In this document: one piece after another, positions 25,301-37,236 of the stretch
Layout: the number at the start of each line of letters is the position of its first letter
How positions within the stretch are numbered: the first letter of the stretch is position 1
From: Spisula solida
Taxonomy: Eukaryota; Mollusca; Bivalvia; Venerida; Mactridae
DNA: 64,000 nucleotides
Direction of reading: 5' to 3'
NCBI GenBank assembly: GCA_947247005.1
Contig: OX365950.1
Span: 11,296,720-11,360,719, forward strand
Program-made: the position numbers and the translations under genes
Notes under the pieces: model-generated
The model's database searches: none
Told to the model about the DNA's origin: nothing
The model's input: only the letters and a program-made list of their open reading frames with translations

Positions 25301-27091
25301 TGCTTATTTGAGAAACCATGCAGTGTGTCATTCATTGTGAGAGGCAATATGTACATGTAGGCTGTATCTGTCTCTTGACGTGTGGGTGACTAGGCGCTGC
25401 TGCCATTTCTGTATGGTTTTGAATTGTCTATGAATGTACAGTATTTAGTAGGTATCCAAAAGCTTAAATGTGGATGGCACAGTGGTCAAGTGAATATCAC
25501 TCTAGACTACCGATCCATGGTTCAAATCCTGGCCGGGGCTCTGGCAGATATGCGTTTAAGTGCTTTCCACCATATTTGAGATAAACTGTTTAATAATTGA
25601 ACCCAGATATAGTCTTGCATGTATTAGTGTCATACCCTAGACATGTTAAAGCACCAAGGAGTCTCACAACTGTCTCTTTCCTCCAAGTCAGAGGTTATTG
25701 GCCAAACTGGCAGACAAAAAAGTGAATGACCATGCACTTAGGACTGTCTCAGTTGATTGCAAACAAACTACAAAAGCTTAGATAGCTCTTGACAGTTCAA
25801 AATCAGAATATAGCATGATAACAGTTAATGGCAAACTGATTCCTTGTAGATAGTGATGTTTAAGACCTTCTTCAAGGAGTACCTTCTTGTCAGGCTCATT
25901 GGACATTGTTGTCTAAATTCTGATTACCTTGCAGGCCATGTTGCGGTTGGACTTTTTTGTATACAATGTAAGTCTTAATTGCAGGGAAAGTACGATGAAG
26001 CTACTAAATATTTTGACAAGGCATATAATCTATCACGTTCAATGGGTGAGGTTGCTTCGATCAATGTGAATCGTGTACAGTTTGGTGTTGCTATGGCACA
26101 CAAGATGTTACAGAATTTTGGAGATCATATTGTTGTCAATCATCTACCAGCATTGGAAAGATTAATTGAATGGAAGAGTTCAAGAGTTGATGATTTTGAT
26201 AAGCCATACCCTGAACCAAGTGAGTAAACTTTCTTACCTACATGAAGATGTAGTATAATATACAATCAACCCTGTCGGTCAAGGAATACATCCAAAATGC
26301 TGTGTAAAGCAGGGGTTGTTTAATACAGGGCTGGTATTCAAAAAGCACTTCAAGGGAAAACTTAAATATTTTTTCTCAATAATATAATTTGTTCGAAATT
26401 GTATATAGACACCGTATCAGGCTTGAATTCTTCAACATGCTTGTAGGAATTATCTTCCTGGGTTGTATTCACAAAGCATCTTAAGGGAAAATTAAGTATT
26501 TTGAGTTCAGTTAAAAACTTGAGCTTTCTCAAGAAACTAAGAATAACCGATGTTTTCTTTGTGATTATTGTAGCTTCTCAACTACCGGTATGTGAAAAGT
26601 TGATAATCTTGATACTTCATGAAATGTAATCAAGTTCTGTTCCAATCAAGTTTTGCAATATTCATATCAGCCTATTATTCAATACTGGTGTGGTGTGATG
26701 TAGTCACATTGCTACTGACTATTAACACAAAATATTGTGGGGGTTGTTGCGATAGCCATCTGGTCTTATGTGTTTCTGGTTAAGTATTTCGCATTGCTGG
26801 GACTGTACAGTTCAGGTTCGAATCTTACTATAGAATGTTGCCAACTATTCTCTTCATAATGAGTAAAATTAGGACTGTTACATTCTTTGTTGATTTCTGA
26901 AGATCTAAAGTTATATTTGGTTTTGTATTACAGAAGCTGAGTCACCCAAACCCCCAACACCAGAACCTGTGCAGACAGAGAATACTAACGCTAGCGCCAC
27001 CTCTGAGCAAGCACCACAGGAGGAGGGTCAAGAAACAAGGGAGGCTACTGAGACATCAATGGCTGATACAGAAACCACAGCACAAGAATGA
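19385..27091 (+). CDS. TTC29: Tetratricopeptide repeat protein 29 (axonemal/sperm flagellum)
   Basis: Nine coding exons, 19385-19602, 19990-20213, 20840-21025, 21594-21806, 22523-22608, 23209-23300, 25073-25196, 25985-26219 and 26934-27091, give 1536 nt and 511 aa (human is 475). Signature blocks match TTC29: AYRNTYKHNLCVDMLQNGFH with FCELFAL, KLDVLKLHLTRAENAQRK, AAEHFEAYYSLANQ, LEGEAAYRLGLA, EESIEYLKQFVTVAEKSGQ, and YDEATKYFDKAYNL. TPR motifs span roughly residues 150-420. The N-terminal 60 residues are Pro/Lys-rich and the last 50 Glu/Thr-rich, both probably disordered. TTC29 is associated with axonemal dynein and intraflagellar transport in sperm tails, and loss causes asthenozoospermia in mammals. 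The ATG follows a purine context directly after an intron acceptor. No frameshift or stop interrupts the model. Confidence 0.92.
24213..24400 (+). repeat. Interspersed repeat copy in TTC29 intron
   Basis: 'ccttaaccattggtcggattttaatgaaacttcacatggg' through 'ttatggccctttgtg' matches 1845-1995 in the same order and orientation. Confidence 0.6.
25468..25690 (+). repeat. tRNA-derived SINE in TTC29 intron
   Basis: It has an A box, 'tggcacagtggtcaagtg', a B box, 'ggttcaaatcc', and a tail, 'gacatgttaaagcaccaaggagtctcacaactg'. This is the same family as the copies near 15.7 and 17.8 kb and preserves the best promoter boxes of the three. Confidence 0.75.
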
Positions 27092-28285
27092 ATATTTTCA
27101 TCACAGTCTTCATGGTTCAATGTTAAGGTTTTGTGAGTGAAGGCAAGCAACATCAAATGGATGATTTAAGTTCATCTGTGAAATGGTTGCAGAATCATAA
27201 AAAATCAGCATAAGCATAGTTTGAAATAAAGATGGTGTCAAAACATTTAGTGCCTACTTCTAAGTTACCATTACAGTCATTCTTCTATTAAAATTTGTAT
27301 GGGTGTATTTTGTTTAGAAAATATTATTTTTATGTACCCTGCGCTACTCTACAATGTTCTGATGCAAGAATTGTGATACAAATTCAAATTGTTACACTTA
27401 TTTCCTATACTGCTGATTTAGTCTGTTTTACTATTAGTGTGTTTTAATTGCAATGATTTCTGCTGACTTTGCAAATTCTCAAACTGCTGACTTTGCCAAT
27501 TTTCAAACTGCTGATGTTAACAATGCTAGCCTTGTATTTCTCATACCTGTGCCGATATAAGATGCTGACACATTTATATTTGTGTCAGTATCATATGTGT
27601 TGTTACCTTTTATATGTTAGTCAGCTCATACCCTTGGTTAAGTGATACATCACGGTAAGTTGATTGCAAAACAACGTGTACAACTCAACTTATATGCATC
27701 AGTCTTGACACCTCATGCCAGATGGTATCCATTAATTATAAACCACAAGGGTATGAAAAACAAATCTCTGTCTGTCTTTTAATAGATGCTTATGTATCTT
27801 TGTTATGTCCGAGTATCAAATGCTGTGATTCATCTATATGAATATTCAGCTTTCCTGTACCATTACTTTTACCATAATTTTGGTTTAGATGTATGATGCT
27901 CCACTACAACAACTATGTCCAGTTTACACTGAACTTGTGTTCCTGAAACTCTTAATTCCAATTTGTTGTTTTTGTACACTGCGAGTATGAGAGCAAAATG
28001 TGCACAAGCCTTTGTCCAAACCGAAATATTACTGTAACATTGTGTCATTTTATTTCATATCATTTCTCATTATGGAATAAAGAGCATGCATACTGGGTAT
28101 GAATGAATCGTAGTTGAATTCAGGTGTTATGTAAAATGTGATATATTGTGTTAACTTGGTTTAAGTGTGATTGTTTCTAAATGGAGTTGTTAACTATTTC
28201 ACAATAATAAAGCAAACTTCAGGCAATGCCTGAACCTCATGCAGTCAATGTTCCCAATAGAAAGTGTGAACTAAGGAACACTTAC
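27092..28285 (+). other. TTC29 3' UTR and downstream intergenic sequence
   Basis: This is noncoding, AT-rich sequence. AATAAA at 27225-27230 is the first good poly(A) signal for TTC29; later AATAAA copies lie near 28076 and 28207. A short repeat, 'aactgctgactttgccaattt', occurs near 27460-27510. I see no exons on either strand. Confidence 0.5.
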
Positions 28286-28450
28286 CTCAACTTGTTGTTA
28301 CCCCAGTACTTGTAATTGCTAGTACCGAGATTTGATGAGCTAGACACTCTGTATGTACCACTACCTGTAGATGGTATAACCATGAACAAAGACTCTGCGT
28401 CAATAGCTGTAGCAGACACTGCCTTGTATCCTTTGCATATCAATAGTTCA
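28286..28450 (-). other. Orphan candidate exon, minus strand, unknown product
   Basis: About 55 codons are open on the minus strand, including CKGYKAVSATAIDAESLFMV and later GTSNYKYWGNNKLR. They end in a consensus donor AG|GTAAGT at 28285-28280. The composition looks coding, with mixed polar and hydrophobic residues, but I cannot name the family. No convincing acceptor or partner exon is visible nearby. It could be a relic exon, an alternative exon, or chance. Confidence 0.3.
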
Positions 28451-28499
28451 CTCTATATGTCAAAACATTCATTCCGGTATGTTGACCAGTAATGTGGTT

Positions 28500-28660
28500 T
28501 CTTGCTGAGTGATATGTACATTGACAGGGTATGCTTACATGCCGAGTGATAATATGTACATTGACAGGGTATGCTTACATGCCGTGTGTTGTATATGTTG
28601 AATCAGTAGTATGTTTTCATGCTGAATGTTATGTACGTTGACTATGTATGTTAAAGAATT
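28500..28660. repeat. Short diverged tandem repeat
   Basis: The roughly 50-60-bp unit 'gagtgata(at)atgtacattgacagggtatgcttacatgcc' is present in two good and about two degraded copies. Confidence 0.5.
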
Positions 28661-28942
28661 GTGATATGTTTATTCTATATTTGTCATGTTGATTCAACAT
28701 GCTTTGATTTACATTACAAAGAATTTTTCCAATAAACTAAAATTACACATGAAAACAAATTTGTGTCTTACTTTTAGCTTGTGATTTATTTTAACAATCA
28801 GTTACTATAACCAGTGTAACATTAGCTGTATGTATGTGTGCAGTACTGTGAAACCTCTTCAGATAGAACTTCTTCAGCATCATCCTGTCCTTGATATATT
28901 CAGTATTTAAGCATCCTACCCTCGATTCATTTCATTTCTCTA

Positions 28943-29389
28943 GGGGCATGTTCGTAGCGTCTGTTCCGGAACATGTGCGGGATGTTCTACTCCGAACAAC
29001 TTACGAACAAAACGGAACTGTCCTGCACAGTGTGCCGAATGTTCTACTCCAACACCTTACGAACAAAACGGAACAGAAAGTAAAATGTTAAAGATGACCA
29101 AAATTGTAGTTGCAGCCGTATTATTGGAGGAAGAAATATGCATGTGGATATATTTAAGTGCGACTGTTTGCCCGCAATGGTCCATAATTGGAAAATATAT
29201 TTATTATATTATATTTTATTACACAAGCGGCCAATATTCTTGCTGTAACCACGTGACTGTTCTGGCTGCACCACCTCTGTGGCGGGCACAGACAGAACAT
29301 GTTCCGAACAGTGTTCCGGTTTGTTCGTAAGTGTGTTCCACTGTCCGGGATGTGCGGAACATGTGCGGAACAGCGTTCCGAACGCGCCC
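28943..29389. mobile_element. DNA transposon remnant with roughly 80-bp inverted repeats and TA flanks
   Basis: The left end GGGGCATGTTCGTAGCGTCT is mirrored by a right end whose complement is GGGCGCGTTCGGAACGCTGT. Both arms contain GTTCCGGAACATG/GTTCCGCACATG and 'cttacgaacaaa' blocks. TA lies on both sides (28941-28942, 29390-29391). The 447-bp interior is noncoding. The family is uncertain, possibly PIF/Harbinger- or ISL2EU-like. Confidence 0.6.
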
Positions 29390-29454
29390 TAGAAGAACAA
29401 CATCTTAACAACAACACATGAACGCGTACAGTCGTATACACACTGGCGAACAAA

Positions 29455-29600
29455 CGTATTTCATGAGGTCGAAAATTTGTGTGGCTAAAATTTGCCTCAG
29501 TTTTAAAGTGGTTGCACTTATTTGTCTGTCCAAAATTTGTGAAGCTAAAAATTGCCTCTCAATTTGTTTTAGAGTAGTTGCACTTTGTCTGTCTGTTCAA
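29455..29600. repeat. Two-copy tandem duplication of about 65 bp
   Basis: 'aaaatttgtg(t/a)(g/a)gctaaaa...ttgcctc...gtggttgcactt...tttgtctgtc' occurs twice in succession, upstream of the p62-A poly(A) site. Confidence 0.5.
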
Positions 29601-29690
29601 ATCGGATCTACTCACATTTATTATCTCCCTTACAATCATACTAAGGTTTTATAAAAACACACAACAGTGAGGTACATTTTCAGAGAAGTA

Positions 29691-29696
29691 TTTATT
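29691..29696 (-). terminator. Candidate poly(A) signal for SQSTM1 copy A
   Basis: TTTATT reads AATAAA on the minus strand, about 0.9 kb past the stop codon. The interval 29700-30590 is AT-rich with no other features and fits a 3' UTR. Confidence 0.45.
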
Positions 29697-30590
29697 CAAT
29701 GAAACAGCAATACAGCAAGAAGATGTGGTTACTATAGTAACACAAAATAATGCAAACAACACCATACATCATTATACAACACAATAATTCAGAAATTCAG
29801 CAAAAATAATTTAATGTTATTGTGTATAAAATACAAATCTTCAATCTATGAATCCTATATAAAATGAGATAAAAATCTTAGCTGGAACGAACAGATTTGT
29901 CCAGTTGACAAACAATCTAAAATATCTTGACATTATTAATTTCTTTTTCACCTTATGTAGCAGGAATAAACAAATGTGTCTACTTCACAGACTTTAATAG
30001 AGAATCTGTCTAAAAACTATGTCTTTAACACTATACATGTACGAATAACATACAACATTAGTACAATAATACCAGGATGACCGAAACACACAAAGTACAC
30101 CTCACCATAATATAAGCAATAACTACTACATAGCCTATGGAAACATATAAGAAGGTCTATGTAATATGAAAATAATTTTCAACGCTGATCATAAATTTTT
30201 CTTGGTGTATGTATTTTTCATTTTCCGTATATTGTATACAAAAATGTATAATGAACAATCCCCACACCTATACAAAGCAGTATATACATTATAAAAGTTG
30301 TACTATGCTTAAAATCAAAAAGTAGTTTTTTAGGTGATTGGAAAGCAATATTGGAAACAATTTTTACAGAACAAATTCTAGTATATTTTATGATAATTTA
30401 TTTACTAATACTTTATCACATCAAAATCATGACTAAAATTATCAAAACACTTTATCAACAGAATTGTCCCATTTTTGTGAACATCAAAACTTGTCTGCAA
30501 CTCAACAATGTGACAAACAATATAAGTATAATGTGTTCATGTATCATGTAATTAAAAGTCTAATTGTATGCTGTTTCATGATTGGATGCT

Positions 30591-33500
30591 TTACGCTATT
30601 GTTCCATTCTCATTGGTCCTGGGGCGCTGCTGGGGTCTGATAGCATCGAGGACTTGAATGATGTCGCCTCCTTTAGCTTCTAGCAGACTGGTCAACCAAC
30701 CACCCTCATTGTTGAACCCCATGGCCATCATCTGCTGAAGAGCCTCAGCAATCTTGGGATCTGTAGATAGAATAAATCTGAACATTAACACATTGCAGAG
30801 TCTGAACATGTCACATGATGTAAATAGACAATATAGCAAAAGATACATGTATACCAAGTATATTAGTAAGGCAATTGTTTGTTCATGTTTTTGTAAAACA
30901 TAACAGTCAAAATAAACAAAGGCAACTTCGCCAGAGCATCCCTCTCAAACAAAACAAAGGCAACTTTGCCAGAGCATCCCTCTCAAACAAAACAAAGGCA
31001 ACTTTGCCAGAGCATTCCTCTCAAACAAAACAAAGGCAACTTTGCCAGAGCATCCCTCTCAAACAAACCAAAGGCAACTTTGCCAGAGCATCCCTCTCAA
31101 ACAAAACAAAGGCAACTTTGCCAGAGCATCCCTCTCAAACGCCATTTTTTCTCATCACGAACAATATGTTCTTATAGTAAACAGCAAAAAATCCGTAAAC
31201 AACAACCAAACTTTAACACTAAAAGGTTGTTTCTGTAGAGGTTACACAATAAAATACTAATAATGTTTATACAAAAATACTGCCAATCAAATAAACTGAC
31301 TACATACCAGCAGGAGGGTATAGCGGGACCTGTGGAGCTGTGGGTCCGGCTTGATTAGGCATCAGGAGACCTTGAGGAGCTGGTGAAGGTGTGCTTTCAT
31401 TGGGCTCACCACTCAGATTTAGAAGCATCCAGGAGTCATCAGGTTTCTTGGCGCTTGGTTCAGAGTCCTACAATAAAATGTTAACTTTTGTATTAATTTG
31501 TATAGATACTAACAGTGAGTAATGACAAGAAGAACAGAACTGCAGTAAGACAATGCTACTTAAGATCATTTAACAGCCAACTATAACTGAAAACTATAAG
31601 TGCAAATAACTACGGTGAAAATTTAATATATACAAGGTGATCTTAATTTCAAGACGGTAAAAATGCAATGGGACCAAAATGTTGTCTAGACTATCAAAGT
31701 AAACTTACCATTCTAACTGGAGATTCGGAACGTTTTGGTGGCTCCATGTTGGTTGCTCCTGTGCTTGCACTAGACGGGGCTTGTGGGACTGATTGGTCAG
31801 GGGCTGTTTGTGGGGCTGACTCAGTTGGCATGTTGTCTGGCTGACCACAGTTTGGTTGTGGTGGATTCTGTTTGCCACATTGCCCTCCTTTCTTTCCACA
31901 ACGTCCACCAGGTCCGCCCATTCCTCCACCCATTCCACCGCCCATTCCTCCACCCATTGGGCAACCTCCCATCCATCCCCACATGCCAAATGGTCCCTGA
32001 CCATATGGTGGACCAGAACGTCCACGTCGACCATGTGGTCCTCCACGACAACGTCCACGACCTCGTCCGCCCTTACATTTCTTCTCGCCATCTTTACCAC
32101 CTTCACATTTACCATCCTTGTATGGTCTCTCAACTTCGTAATCAACATCAATACCTGTAAGTACATAGTATTCAAATATATCAATGATGCCTCGTCACAA
32201 CCAGGTGGCTTCAATTTACAGAAATCACGAAATTACAATACCACTGAACACTTTTTTCAACAAATAAAGTTACCGTAAAAAGGGAATAAGCTAAAACAGG
32301 GATCTTACTATACATGTTTTATAGAACAGCTTGTGGCTCAAAAGAATCTATTACAATGTAAAAACAGCAAATAATCAGCTTCCAGATTGTGTATACAAGA
32401 AAACAGAAACAGACAAAACAGAAGTTATATGAATAAACTCACCAAATGGATCAAGCATCTGAGCGACAGTCTCTCCAACATTTCTCAGGTATTCTTCACC
32501 GCTGGATTCACCGGAATCCTGGCACTCTTCTTCCATCTTTTCTGCCTTTTCTCCACTTTTCATTTCTTCCTCTTTCTTTCCTTCTTTCTCTCCAGAAGCA
32601 CCTTCCCAGCCTGGTGCATTGCGATTATGCCATCTCTTCATGAAACGTTGCATCCATCGACGGAAATGAGGAGGAGGTACAAAAGGCTGCAAGTAGAACA
32701 ATATTTAAATAACTAACATGTTGTTTTATTCAGTACACCGACAATCTAAATACATCATGGGAATAATTATCTATGGTACATGTGTCCCATTGATCGCAAG
32801 AAAACGACCATCATTACACACTGCCAATGTAAATGAAACACGGCTAGGAATTGCCTACGCGTGTCTCATTGGACGCATGAAAATGGCCAAAGAAAATTTT
32901 GCATTGGCGTATATTATACCAGCCTCCATTCTCGTCAACCAGCATATTATTTTCTTCACTAGAATCAATAGTTCTGGGAACTTGACTAACCACTGATGTA
33001 TCGGAGGGAGAAGTGCTCATGAACGAAGTACATTTTGTATTTAAATGTCTACCAAAACAAAATTGAGTGGTAGTGTGTTTCTAAATATACACGCTATTCA
33101 TTTGATTTCATTACTATTTGAAGTGTACTTACACCATGTGGTCCAGGTCCCTGGGGTCCAGCCGGTCCGTGGGGTCCAGCTGGTCCACCAAATGGAAATC
33201 CAGGAAAACTTCCAGGGGCATTCATCTTCATCATGTCATGTTCCACATGAACTCCCTTACTCTCACACGTCTTGCAGAGGTCATAATCTGGACATACCAG
33301 ACACTTGTATCTGGGTCCACAGATTGGCGCCATATCGCAGCCATCGCAGACGACACCATGGTGTACAGCCTCGTTCTCAGATTGCTGGCTAGGTCCACTC
33401 TGTTGTCCACCATCTGAAAAAAATGTATTTGTCTGTTAACACCAAATTAATACATTTCAAGTGACAGCGACCGGGGTACTAGAAGGCTTCTCAAAATATA

Positions 33501-36196
33501 TGTAGCCTCTAGAAAATATAATTGTGTTATGCAAAATCACGGAATTAAATCATGTGTGGGATATAATTCCATGGTGCAATTGAATGTCACTTGAGACGTT
33601 ATGTTTACTTAATATTCATAAAGTCAACCTTAAACTGCATAACGATCGACTGTTACCTCAGGCATTATGTTTAATTAACCATGATTCACAATAATATACA
33701 AAGGTGACCTTGGAATGAACTACATTGATTAATATGAAGAAAAAACAGTGGCGACGCTTAAGTACAACAATGTTCTTTTACATGTACATGACAAGTTGAA
33801 CATGTGAACGATCGATCTTTAATTAAAATGACAACTCGTCATATGATGAATCATGCACAAACTGTATGATGCCATTATAGATATCAAATCTCCACAGACT
33901 GGCATTCAAGTTAAATAACGTACGAATATAAAACAGATAATATCTGCTACCTATATTGCAATATTACGTAGTAAACATGTATGTTGAAATTCACGAGACG
34001 TTAATAAAGATTAATTTATTTATTCAAAAGGAATTTGATTGCGTTGTGCAAAGATACCAAATTCTGATCATGGCTGCGTGAAAACTGAATTAAAATACCG
34101 ACAGCCCATTAAATTATACGTATATTACAGATGTGTACAGTAGGGAGCGAAACGAACAAAGTTATACTTATTTAACAATCTAGCATACTCAATTATCAGT
34201 CGTATTAATGTTCACGTCCAATTAATATCCTATATGCCTACATCATTTTACATGCAGCGCCATCATCGGACACTCACCATCAAATCGTCACGTTACTCTC
34301 TACTTTTAGACTGAGAGTAACGGAAATGAGAAATGACTAGCCTGTATCAATCTGACGATGTTGTGCCATAAATGATAATAAATCTCTCAGAAACTTCCAA
34401 AATGATCCACCAGAAATTAAACAACCGAAGACAAAATGACAATGGGTAAGCATACATGTAGGCCTATATGATAAGAGAGGGGTTCTTGATTCGTTGAAGA
34501 AATGAGCAGACAGCGCTTCCTTACCTTTCAAGACAATGTAGACCTTGAAAACGCTGTCATTAACAAACCCAAGCGCCTCCAGGAGTTCCTCGTCACCAGA
34601 GAAAGACACATGATCGCCATCAGGATCTGAAAATAAATACATGTTGCATTATTATTAATTGTCTAAATAAAGGGCCAACAAATAAAAATATGTTACAGCA
34701 GAATTTACGAAATGTTTAATTTAAAAACATTTCAAATAGCGTGTGGACACGCAGATAATAATGCTAAAAATCTGTGGGATCTGAAATGTTATTAAATTAA
34801 CAACAGTCTACGTAAGAACTAACTTTTCTAAATTGATTCAAATTCAATGTTAATATTGTCATTATATCATTTTACTAAAATTGGAATAATCTTCCAACGT
34901 TGATTCAACCACAGACCTAATAAATGATATCACAAAATACAGAGTTTTGAAATTCCCCATCATCCCGTCATTACTATATATAAGCATAGGCCTATAAAGA
35001 GATATAATTATATATATATATATAGTAATGACGGGATGATGGGGAATTTCAAAACTCTGTATTTTCTGATATAATTTCTTAGGCATGTGATTCAACATCA
35101 GCCAAACAAGGTGGTACCTTCCCTGTCTGACTTTAGATTATCTTTTTGTAATAATTGAAAAAGATATTTTTGATAGAAATCAAATAACTATTTAAGGATA
35201 CTGTGGATATGGTGACTGCAAGAAACGGTGTGTATAGACTGACCTATCCTTGATATTTAACATTTAATTCATCCTGACCATGGTGATACATTTATCATAA
35301 AGATAAGTCGCAATTTATTTATTCTTTGAAAAAGTGGCATTCCCATGATTCTGCTTTGTATTTTCAGTTTCAATAATTGGGTTTATATAAATGGGACACA
35401 GGTAACGAATTAGAACTTGTTCTATATTGAGTTATTTAAAACATAACTGGAATGGTTATATGAAATGGTAAACACGGGTAAATAATTGGAACATTGACAC
35501 ATTTCGTTTGCATAATACATTTTTTGTATTAATTAGTACATATTCGTAGACTGGAAGTATTATGCAATGTTCTAATTCTTTAACAGAGTTTATCACATAA
35601 CTGGACATGTTATAAATACTATACCAATGTCTATTGAGTACAACACGAATCATATACTTATGATCACTTATTGTTTAAAAAAATGCTTAATCCTTTTCCG
35701 CTAATTGTAAGATTGAAAGAACAGACATTGATTATATAATATTAGCCTAAGCACACTGTCCAATACCCTGTTACTGATCAGAATATACATATTTTTTATA
35801 GAAATAAGAACACTGTTAAGTATATTGGACAGTAATGGGGTCTTGGGTAGTGTTTTGGGTCAAATATGTAAACAAAGCAGGTTCCTGTGGGCTAATGTAG
35901 ATATCAATAACAAGTAGATCTGTGAACAACAACATTTAGGATTGTCTGTACGTGGCTGCATAAATTATGTTAACTGATTATTAGATACAGGCTATTTATG
36001 CAAATCATTAAGAACTATAAGGTTTACCTTTCCAGAAGAGGGAGAAGTTTCCTTGTCTCAAAGAAGGAAATATGTCGATCAACTTCTTGCTCAGGTAATC
36101 ATAACTTGACGAAACGTCGGCAGGGATTTGAAATCGTCTGATCTCTCCGTCCCAATTTCCATCTCGTTTCAAAAACGCTTTCACCGTTAAAGACAT
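30591..36196 (-). CDS. SQSTM1: Sequestosome-1/p62 autophagy receptor, copy A
   Basis: Minus-strand exons 36196-36028, 34626-34525, 33413-33133, 32686-32443, 32154-31709, 31467-31308 and 30760-30591 total 1572 nt and 523 aa. Domains in order: PB1, residues 1-90, with basic MSLTVKAF and EIRRF plus the acidic OPCA loop [21 protein letters not shown] zinc finger, about 108-152, with Cys pairs and the HVEHD histidines; a conserved [14 protein letters not shown] block; a Gly/Cys/Arg/Met-rich insert, about 275-370; the LC3-interacting motif PDDSWMLL with W at about 427; and a C-terminal UBA at about 468-510 ([20 protein letters not shown]). p62 oligomerises through PB1, binds ubiquitinated cargo through UBA and delivers it to LC3/ATG8 membranes. 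Start chosen by the conserved M-x-LTVKA start; an upstream in-frame ATG at 36241 is possible. Tandem to copy B. Confidence 0.93.
30905..31141. repeat. 38-bp minisatellite, six copies, in the last intron of p62-A
   Basis: The unit 'aaaacaaaggcaactttgcc' + 'agagcatccctctcaaac' is repeated with very few substitutions. Each unit includes the small palindrome GGCAACTTTGCC. The long plus-strand open frames through it are repeat artefacts. Confidence 0.9.
34934..35065. repeat. Perfect 49-bp inverted repeat (hairpin) in p62-A intron 1
   Basis: The left arm 34934-34982 and right arm 35017-35065 are exact reverse complements, containing AAAATACAGAGTTTTGAAAT and CCCCATCATCCCGTCATTAC, separated by about 34 bp of AT-rich loop. 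Flanking 'gatatca/tgatat' extends the pairing with one or two mismatches. Confidence 0.9.
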
Positions 36197-36660
36197 GCTT
36201 TTATGTTTTCTTACAGCTATATATTCTCTTAATCGAAACAATATTCCTCTTAAATATCAACTGCGTAAAATAAATTTCCTTGTTTGACAGCTGTAAGTAT
36301 TTCCGTAAGGTAATGAAGAGCTCTGTGTTTTGATGCGCTATTTATACCAAACCAGTATTGAATACATTAACGTGGTCATGTGATTATGAATCATCGATTT
36401 AAATGGCAAAACTGGAACAGTCTAGATCTAATGGCCGCCGTCTAAATACTATTTTCACGATGACTGTTACATTTGTGTGTATTGCGTCCTTTTCCGGTTA
36501 TAATTTAGGACACGTTTGTTTATAAACAGATTTCTCGTTGGGGAAACCCAAACGTCATATCTATAAATAGACATAACACAGTTGCAACACGTGCTGTTGT
36601 GTCAGCGATTCTGTAATATGCAAATTAGTCAGTTCAAGTGGTTATAAATCATAACGATTT
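36197..36660 (-). promoter_or_regulatory. Promoter region of SQSTM1 copy A with TCATGTGA M-box
   Basis: GTCATGTGAT (36375-36384) lies about 180 bp upstream of the ATG. TCATGTGA is the M-box/CLEAR-like site bound by MiT/TFE factors, the known activators of SQSTM1 in vertebrates. A TATTTATA-like stretch lies near 36340. Binding here is inference. Confidence 0.4.
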
Positions 36661-37236
36661 TTGATGGCGCGATTATGGCTTTATATTAAATATTTTACGG
36701 TTCCGTGGTCTTCTGATGTTGTTGAATAACGCAGATCATACGACGCTTTGCAGAAATGTTTTGATTCGAATATGAGCGTGATCTATATATCTCGACAGAA
36801 CGTATAGGCATATGTATCGATCTTCAGTGTCATTTTGCTTATCAATTTAGGGCCTGTACATACAAGATACTGAACCTTTCATCAAACAATAGCATATCCT
36901 CCGAATAAAAAGCACCGTGGCTGGTATTATTAAATGAATATCCATATAAATTATTACATAGGGCCTGACAGGTACTCAAGTATTAAGCGATAATATAACT
37001 TGATAAAGGGCCATCCTATTGTTTTATTATTCAGCCAAATGCTAAGATCCTGGTATCAGTGTACTAGTACCCTGTACCTAATATATAATACGTTCAGCAA
37101 CAATTTCACACACGCGCTTCATATTTTATAGTAGGACACGTGGTACCAGTCTACCCAGGACTGCCCCATATTTTCAGTTCAGCTTCCGGGTGATAGTGCA
37201 CCTCCATGTGATCTTCGGTCGTGCTCGTTTACTCCT

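Noticed and set aside
30875..31260. Overlapping plus-strand ORFs rich in [10 protein letters not shown] repeats
   Set aside because: A 38-bp repeat stays open in several frames simultaneously, which is typical of minisatellites; it lies in a p62-A intron.
31783..32278. Plus-strand ORFs of 125 and 140 aa opposite p62-A exon 5
   Set aside because: They are shadows of the GC-biased low-complexity exon on the minus strand, which has matching splice sites and phase.
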